A stretch of 64,000 nucleotides of DNA from Oscillospiraceae bacterium (GTDB lineage Bacteria > Bacillota > Clostridia > Oscillospirales > Oscillospiraceae). Within the stretch, counting starts at the first letter, position 1; each line of letters starts with the position of its first letter. The position numbers were made by a program, and so were the translations under genes. The notes beneath the pieces were generated by a model. The model did not search any database and was not told where the DNA came from. It saw nothing but the letters and a program-made list of their open reading frames with translations. Below, one piece after another: positions 60,350-64,000 of the stretch. The stretch covers positions 62,001-126,000 of the forward strand of contig SVKO01000004.1 of NCBI GenBank assembly GCA_015068455.1, in the 5' to 3' direction.

Positions 60350-62041
60350 TCAAAGCTTGCGAAGCTCTTCCTTTTTCGCCCAATAATCATCCAGTTTTTT
60401 CTGGACTTCTGTTTTTTCTTTTTCCGTCATGTAAAAACTATTTATGTTATCTTTAATAAACTCAAATAGTGCCGATTGGAGATCTTCGTATGGGTAATTC
60501 TTTCCCGTTTTTTCATAACGATAGTTGTTGAGATTATTATCATTTACAGTGGTGTCATATGGAAACTCATCCTGATCTGCAGAACAAAGAAACACTTTTT
60601 TCCCGAGTCCATGTGCAAGACCGGCCTCATAGAATACATTTGCCTTTTTTCCGCTGCAATCCACAATGATGAACTGTGCCTGGCTCATGCGATCCAATAT
60701 TCGATCCATAATCGCTGCATCATAGGGCTCGTTTGTTGACAGCCACAAATTGAAGCCTGCTTCATTTAACAATTCTTCCACAGAAGAAACAGTATTTTTT
60801 GAGATCTGCGTTGCATCTCCTTCGGAAAAAGACATAAACATCACCACACTATACCGATCTATGGACCGATGCTCCATTTGGACAATATAGGGAGATATTT
60901 TCATAAAACAAGCATTATTCGACTCATGGATGTTCAAAAACTCTGTCAGAGTATGCAGAACATTTAAGCCGCGAATGTGGTGGGAAAACGTTGGCGCTTC
61001 ATCCCAGGAGAGGTACATTGATTTTTCTTCAATAGTATCAATGATTTCTTCCAAATCATCCATAAAAAGTTCAAAAAGAGAAAAGGGAAGAATATCAGAA
61101 ATCATAAGCTTTAAAATTGCGTCCAAGTATAGTAACCGGGAATCTGCCAAAAGAGTTTCCCATGTGAAATCCGTATCAGTGTTAACCCGATATGTTTCCC
61201 GAATGGTAAAGCCAGACCGAATTTCCTTATCATTCAAAGAATAAAACACGGCATCTGTCACATTTTTAACGCTATTGGTGTCATCGCGCCATGTGTAAAT
61301 AGCGTTTGAGAGTGCGAACAAAGCAGCAACAAAATCTTTCTTTTTACGATAGCGTTCAAATTTATTAGTATCATTCCGTGGAAACGACATATTTTGTTCC
61401 CTTTTTGCAAAATCGCAATATTCGCAAATATAGGAAAGAAACAGTGGCTGTGTCTTTGGTTTTATGATTTGACTACAGCCCTGTTTTGACATAAGGATAT
61501 ATGCATATGCTGTTGTCAAAACGCTGCTATCATTTTCATTTTTTATTGCGGGCTGAACCATTCCAGTTTCAGTAATAAAGGCTGCTTCTACAATCCTCCT
61601 ATTCTTTTCCATTATTTGATTAAGGTGATCACTGGTATTTGCTCCATTTTTTTGCAGTGCCAAACATGCATAAAGATGAAAAATCATCTTTAACGTAATG
61701 TTTTGGTTTGCATTCAGCCTCTTTTTACGAATCATAACATATTTATTCTGTTGTTCCTCAGGTAAGGTTGAAGCTGACTCCTTAAACATATATTCAAGTT
61801 CCGGAACAAGCTCTTGAATCATTTCTGAATATTGATCATAATAAAAAGAGAACAGTGTAAGTGCAGCTGTAGTGGCATACAGGCCAGAATAAACGCCATC
61901 CTTCCATTGCTCATACCATCCACCCTTGGGATTATCGGTCCATATGGATTTACATCTATGTGAATACATATAATCAAGAGCCTTTTTCATAGCTTCTTCA
62001 GCCTTTTGCTTGAGACTATTTATTGTTAACACGTTTTCCAT
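60350..62041 (-). CDS. Alpha-toroid-like protein with C-terminal NDT/TIR-like domain
   Basis: A 563-residue protein. The N-terminal 390 residues are helical with aromatic/Gly-rich repeats such as GGWYEQWKDGVYSGLYATTA and TTAYAYILMSKQG that recall alpha/alpha-toroid (terpene-cyclase/prenyltransferase-type) folds. Residues about 398-500 form an NDT/TIR-like domain: YSVVMFMSFSEGDATQ, then IIVDCSGKKANVFYEAGLAHG with the FYE glutamate (Glu472) kept. A charged coiled segment ends it. The combination suggests a large recognition module controlling a nucleotide-cleaving or -transferring domain. No exact family is recognised. It lies directly after an XRE gene and before the small NDT-like gene. Confidence 0.7.
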   Translation of the reverse strand: MENVLTINSLKQKAEEAMKKALDYMYSHRCKSIWTDNPKGGWYEQWKDGVYSGLYATTAALTLFSFYYDQYSEMIQELVPELEYMFKESASTLPEEQQNKYVMIRKKRLNANQNITLKMIFHLYACLALQKNGANTSDHLNQIMEKNRRIVEAAFITETGMVQPAIKNENDSSVLTTAYAYILMSKQGCSQIIKPKTQPLFLSYICEYCDFAKREQNMSFPRNDTNKFERYRKKKDFVAALFALSNAIYTWRDDTNSVKNVTDAVFYSLNDKEIRSGFTIRETYRVNTDTDFTWETLLADSRLLYLDAILKLMISDILPFSLFELFMDDLEEIIDTIEEKSMYLSWDEAPTFSHHIRGLNVLHTLTEFLNIHESNNACFMKISPYIVQMEHRSIDRYSVVMFMSFSEGDATQISKNTVSSVEELLNEAGFNLWLSTNEPYDAAIMDRILDRMSQAQFIIVDCSGKKANVFYEAGLAHGLGKKVFLCSADQDEFPYDTTVNDNNLNNYRYEKTGKNYPYEDLQSALFEFIKDNINSFYMTEKEKTEVQKKLDDYWAKKEELRKL

Positions 62042-62084
62042 TTTCTCTCTCCATTAAATCAGATACGTAATCAGTTAGTATCTA

Positions 62085-62321
62085 CTATGGCTTCGGAGGA
62101 TAATACTTCAAAATATCGCTGATACCGCAATTAAGCGCATTACAAATCCTCGCTAAAACGCCTAAATCAGGCCGTTGTACCTGATTTCGACAGTAAGAAA
62201 TCAGCTGTGATCGTTGCAGGTCAGCATACACTTCCAATTGATTCTTACTAATCTGATGTGCGTCGAGATATTCTGCAAGCTCAATTCGGACAAAGCCCCA
62301 ATCTCTTTCTATCATTTTCAT
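62085..62321 (-). CDS. XRE-family transcriptional regulator
   Basis: A 78-residue Cro/C1-type regulator consisting of little more than a helix-turn-helix domain: LAEYLDAHQISKNQLEVYAD then LQRSQLISYCRNQVQRPDLG and ARICNALNCGISDILKYYPP. A GGAGAG site is before the ATG. It heads the leftward operon (43 nt before the toroid gene) and probably regulates that operon and itself; the operator is not identified. Confidence 0.88.
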   Translation of the reverse strand: MKMIERDWGFVRIELAEYLDAHQISKNQLEVYADLQRSQLISYCRNQVQRPDLGVLARICNALNCGISDILKYYPPKP

Positions 62322-62644
62322 TCACTCTCCATTAAACGTTAGATGTACTCTTTAAATGTCATTATATAGTAACAGATGGCAAATTAAAGCTCTAGTTATC
62401 TACAGGGGGGTGTGAAGCAAGAGAAAGTAGTTGGAACCGTTAAACACTTTAGTGAATCCCATTCTTGTTAGTGTGCGATAAGAAGACAAACTGTCAGAGA
62501 GACTAATAATCTATGAAAAATGTTGCATATTTTTCGCCTGTGCTGTATTATTATTTATAATGGAAGACTAGTATGAAATTTCCACCAGTACTGCAAACAG
62601 AATCAGTCCGCCGACAGCATGGAATGCAGAAGGGATAATGCTGA
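62322..62644. other. Intergenic region upstream of the leftward operon
   Basis: About 320 nt. TATATAATGAC-like -10 text lies on the minus strand near 62370, with a poor -35. It should contain the XRE operon promoter. No gene seen. Confidence 0.5.
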
Positions 62645-63175
62645 ATGCTTTTTTCACTGCCATGTAATAGAGATGATTTGATCGATCAACAGTCTTTCGG
62701 GAAGCTGATTTACAATCTGAATCTTGTTTCCAAGAATCAGACTTGCTATAAGACTGAACCTTCTGTTGTGATCAGCAATGAGCTGTTTCGCGATTTCAGA
62801 TATACTCAAGCATTGCCTGATAATACGATCTCGGAAATTGTTAGGCGGTTAACGCATCTTCATATTGCGAATGCAACTGTTTTCATGAGTTTTTTCGAAG
62901 ATTGCGATGTCATGGATCAGCCAATCACTATACGGGTATCTGATGTTAGGCTGTCAAGTATGTTTTTTCCTTTGCCAGATTTCAGTATTCTATCGAGTTG
63001 CATCGACTATTTGAATGTGAATTCGAGTGTGTTTCATTATTATTCAATGAACATTAATGGCGGTATGCCAAGAAGATATCATCGTGTAAAGCGATTAAAA
63101 ACGGATTTACGTATTGTCAAGATTCGAGTTGAGGATATAAACAAGGCACTTGATCTTATCTATAGGTTGATATAG
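62645..63175 (+). CDS. Hypothetical protein of the island
   Basis: A 176-residue reading frame of AT-rich composition like the rest of the island. I recognise no domain or motif. It has a mixed alpha/beta look (VIRIS-type strands such as TVFMSFFEDCDVMD, a basic stretch KRLKTDLRIVKIRVED) without signal peptide. AGAAGGGA stands 10 nt upstream. It could be a real gene or the remaining part of a larger one; no partner is adjacent. Confidence 0.5.
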   Translation: MLFSLPCNRDDLIDQQSFGKLIYNLNLVSKNQTCYKTEPSVVISNELFRDFRYTQALPDNTISEIVRRLTHLHIANATVFMSFFEDCDVMDQPITIRVSDVRLSSMFFPLPDFSILSSCIDYLNVNSSVFHYYSMNINGGMPRRYHRVKRLKTDLRIVKIRVEDINKALDLIYRLI

Positions 63176-63387
63176 GGAGGCATAATGACAGCGGCAGAAT
63201 ACGCATATAATTAACAATGATCGTATGAATTCAAACCAGAGGATAGAGATAAATGCTGCCTGACGATGAGGGCCGTAAATATCAATTCATTTTCGTTTCA
63301 TCTTGTGGTTATTTGTGTGGTTTTTTTGACCCTCTAACCTGCGAGAATCTTTATAAATAAAAGGATCTTGGATAGTTCGGTTAAGAC
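63176..63387. other. Right end of the island
   Basis: No gene. It contains the arm-type copy TGTGGTTATTT (63304-63314) followed by a related GTGTGGTTTT, and the approach to attR. Confidence 0.5.
63304..63324. repeat. Right-end arm-type repeats
   Basis: TGTGGTTATTT as at 52151, followed directly by a second GTGTGGTTTT. Confidence 0.4.
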
Positions 63388-63436
63388 CTGCAAAACCTTC
63401 ATTCCCCGGTTCAAATCCGGGTGGCACCTCCAAAAA
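63388..63436 (+). repeat. attR: right 49-bp direct repeat (tRNA-Cys 3' fragment)
   Basis: Exact copy of 51926-51974. The preceding bases do not continue the tRNA (no D-arm or acceptor 5' strand), so this is a fragment left by integration. Confidence 0.9.
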
Positions 63437-63466
63437 TCCCGATCACGAAAGTGGTCGGGATTTCTT
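63432..63466 (+). terminator. Ancestral tRNA-Cys terminator, right of attR
   Basis: AAAAATCCCGATCAC and GTGGTCGGGATTTCTTT, same place relative to the CCA as the terminator at 51971 but different sequence. Confidence 0.8.
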
Positions 63467-63726
63467 TATGAAAATGTGACGACCGTGATGGAACGTACAA
63501 CTCCGGAGGAATGCGGGGATCTTTGCAAAGGAGTCCGGGAGGCGGATGCAAAGATTCCGGTTGTCAGAGGAACGGCCACGCATACAATTGAAAACAAATA
63601 GTCGGGTTTTTTGCCTTTTGGGATTGTTTTTTATGTTCGAATATGATAGAATGCAATCGCGTGTTCAGGATGTACAAGCCTGTACGGCAGACGCTTATTC
63701 ACAGGACAGAACAGGAGGACAAAACA
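63437..63726. other. Chromosomal region after the island
   Basis: Besides the terminator and promoter no supported gene is present. A 37-codon frame from 63488 (MERTTPEECGDLCKGVREA) has no ribosome site and no recognised domain. Confidence 0.5.
63624..63652 (+). promoter_or_regulatory. Promoter for the secreted protein gene
   Basis: TTGTTT (63624-63629), 17-nt spacer, TAGAAT (63647-63652), 74 nt before the GTG start. Confidence 0.6.
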
Positions 63727-64000
63727 GTGAAAAGAACAAGGACCGCCGTCAGAAGGATACTCTGCTTCCTTCTGTGCCTTTCCATGCTTCCGCTGGTGAA
63801 GGTTTCCGCAGCGGGATACAATGACGCTTATCAGACAATCATAAACTGGGCGAAGCAGGGGGAATATGGTGAGGGGCAGGAGGAAGATATAGGCAATTAC
63901 AGAGGCTGGGGCCAGATAATTGAGAAAAATGACAACGAAGGTTTTGCTGTTGTTTTTCAGGATGCTGTGGATCCCGGAAAGCAGGATCGCATTATTCTTG
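63727..64000 (+). CDS. Secreted hypothetical protein, 3' partial
   Basis: Starts at GTG 63727 with AGGAGG at 7-8 nt and runs off the window in frame; 91 codons visible. A signal peptide is clear: basic MKRTRTAVRR, hydrophobic ILCFLLCLSMLPLV, then VSAAG with a likely cleavage after SA/AA. The mature part begins with a Tyr/Asn-rich helix-like stretch (YNDAYQTIINWAKQGE) and has WGQIIEKNDNEGFAVVFQD. Family unknown from the visible part. GC content is intermediate, but it lies outside the direct repeats. Confidence 0.75.
   Translation, partial: MKRTRTAVRRILCFLLCLSMLPLVKVSAAGYNDAYQTIINWAKQGEYGEGQEEDIGNYRGWGQIIEKNDNEGFAVVFQDAVDPGKQDRIIL

Noticed and set aside
63388-63436. A second tRNA-Cys
   Set aside because: Only the 3' half is present; there is no 5' acceptor strand or D arm. 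It is an attachment-site copy.
63368-63601. 77-codon frame starting in attR
   Set aside because: It begins within the tRNA fragment and reads through a terminator; no ribosome site or domain.
63546-63824. 92-codon frame at the right end
   Set aside because: It overlaps in another frame the signal-peptide gene starting at GTG 63727, which has a good ribosome site.

Overview
The window looks like the chromosome of a spore-forming, high-GC member of the Clostridia (Oscillospiraceae-like). This is inferred from the mixture of spoIIR, a cell-division cluster that begins with mraZ, a MurE with the DNPR motif of meso-diaminopimelate ligases, SRP RNA directly upstream of dnaX-ybaB-recR, the dgt-dnaG-sigA order, NfnAB, acetate kinase and the DUF378, DUF1015 and DUF362 families. 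Nothing in the sequence names the species.

Layout. 1-3420: rightward operon of an acyltransferase cut by the window edge, a zinc-ribbon membrane protein, a PfkB kinase and a DEDDh exonuclease. 3479-16563: mostly leftward housekeeping genes (membrane protein, recR, ybaB, dnaX, SRP RNA, acpP, sigA, dnaG, dgt, yigZ, an L,D-transpeptidase, hflX, rpmE, tmcAL). 16695-29413: ackA, asnS/asnA, an alpha/beta-hydrolase to dUTPase fusion, a CarD regulator, spoIIR, ispE and several conserved families. 29583-34767: an LCP cell-wall ligase, gluQRS, NfnAB and a CBS protein. 35004-49369: a complete dcw cluster (mraZ, rsmH, ftsL, PBP, murE, murF, mraY, ftsW, murG, murA, ftsQ, ftsZ), with a sigma-A promoter and tandem 10-nt MraZ-box-like repeats in front. 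49513-51432: a YerC-like regulator, a methyltransferase and hslO. 51510-51970: five tRNAs (Val, Asp, Phe, Gly, Cys).

From the 3' half of tRNA-Cys to about 63436 lies an AT-rich insertion of about 11.5 kb, bounded by a 49-bp direct repeat of the tRNA-Cys 3' end (51926-51974 and 63388-63436). Its left end keeps an integrase C-terminal fragment and an XRE-regulator C-terminal fragment, both truncated. The cargo is an HD-RyR protein; a rightward set (TPR protein with an A7 frameshift, MazG-like pyrophosphohydrolase, tandem ThyX); and a tightly packed leftward operon (XRE regulator, toroid-like protein fused to an NDT-like domain, a second NDT-like protein lacking the usual glutamate, a HIT protein, a cysteine desulfurase). 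This nucleotide-centred cargo on a tRNA-borne island is the best candidate for an undescribed system, possibly defence or signalling. That reading is inference.

Beyond the right repeat the chromosome resumes with a secreted protein that runs off the window.
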